From assembly GCA_016297585.1 (NCBI GenBank), contig JAEDGJ010000087.1, positions 1 through 9,883 of the forward strand: DNA of 9,883 bases. Reading direction: 5' to 3'. Below are positions 8,082-9,883 of this stretch, piece after piece (the stretch's first letter is position 1; the number at the start of each line of letters is the position of its first letter). Origin of the DNA: Clostridiaceae bacterium. GTDB lineage: Bacteria; Bacillota; Clostridia; Oscillospirales; QAMX01. Position numbers and translations under genes: made by a program. A model generated the notes under the pieces. It saw only the letters and a list, made by a program, of their open reading frames with translations, made no database searches and was not told the DNA's origin.

Positions 8082-9883
<1,802 letters not shown>

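Overview
The window looks like a chromosomal segment of a GC-rich Gram-positive anaerobe, most plausibly a gut-type clostridium (Oscillospiraceae or a relative). The evidence is near-consensus sigma-A promoters in AT-rich gaps, AGGAGG-type ribosome binding sites, tRNA genes with encoded CCA ends, a ppdK close to the Clostridium symbiosum type, and GC-rich coding regions separated by C/T-rich gaps. Placement below class level is inference.

Layout, left to right. A minus-strand PrsW-family intramembrane protease gene (26-754) is read from a consensus promoter through a leader with a hairpin. Next is a single-gene tRNA-Val(GAC) unit with its own promoter and terminator. A 32-bp near-perfect palindrome then precedes a TetR-family repressor gene (1220-1846), which overlaps a MATE-family efflux gene (1843-2928) by 4 bases. 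This reads as a self-regulated drug or metabolite efflux operon, but the MATE protein lacks about 90 residues of its N-terminal half. A bidirectional terminator separates it from the convergent ppdK (pyruvate phosphate dikinase, 5603-2979, minus strand), which appears to start at TTG.

The roughly 270-bp gap upstream of ppdK is strongly pyrimidine-rich on the plus strand and holds no credible gene. A tRNA-Cys(GCA) unit follows, again with its own promoter and terminator; its T-loop has C instead of U at position 55. Behind it lies a short AT-rich degenerate tandem repeat. Then come a small lipoprotein gene of unknown function (6352-6942), a TIM-barrel sugar isomerase/epimerase gene (7143-8042) with an inverted repeat over its -35 box, and lepA (elongation factor 4), complete except for its last few codons at the window edge.

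Apart from the tetR-MATE pair these genes do not form an obvious pathway. They look like separate transcription units for central carbon metabolism (ppdK), translation (two tRNAs, lepA), membrane proteolysis (prsW) and efflux. I found no phage, insertion sequence, CRISPR array, toxin-antitoxin pair or recognisable new multi-gene system. The items most worth a second look are the shortened MATE transporter, the operator palindrome, the T-loop change in tRNA-Cys, the sequence shared downstream of both tRNA promoters, and the unassigned lipoprotein.
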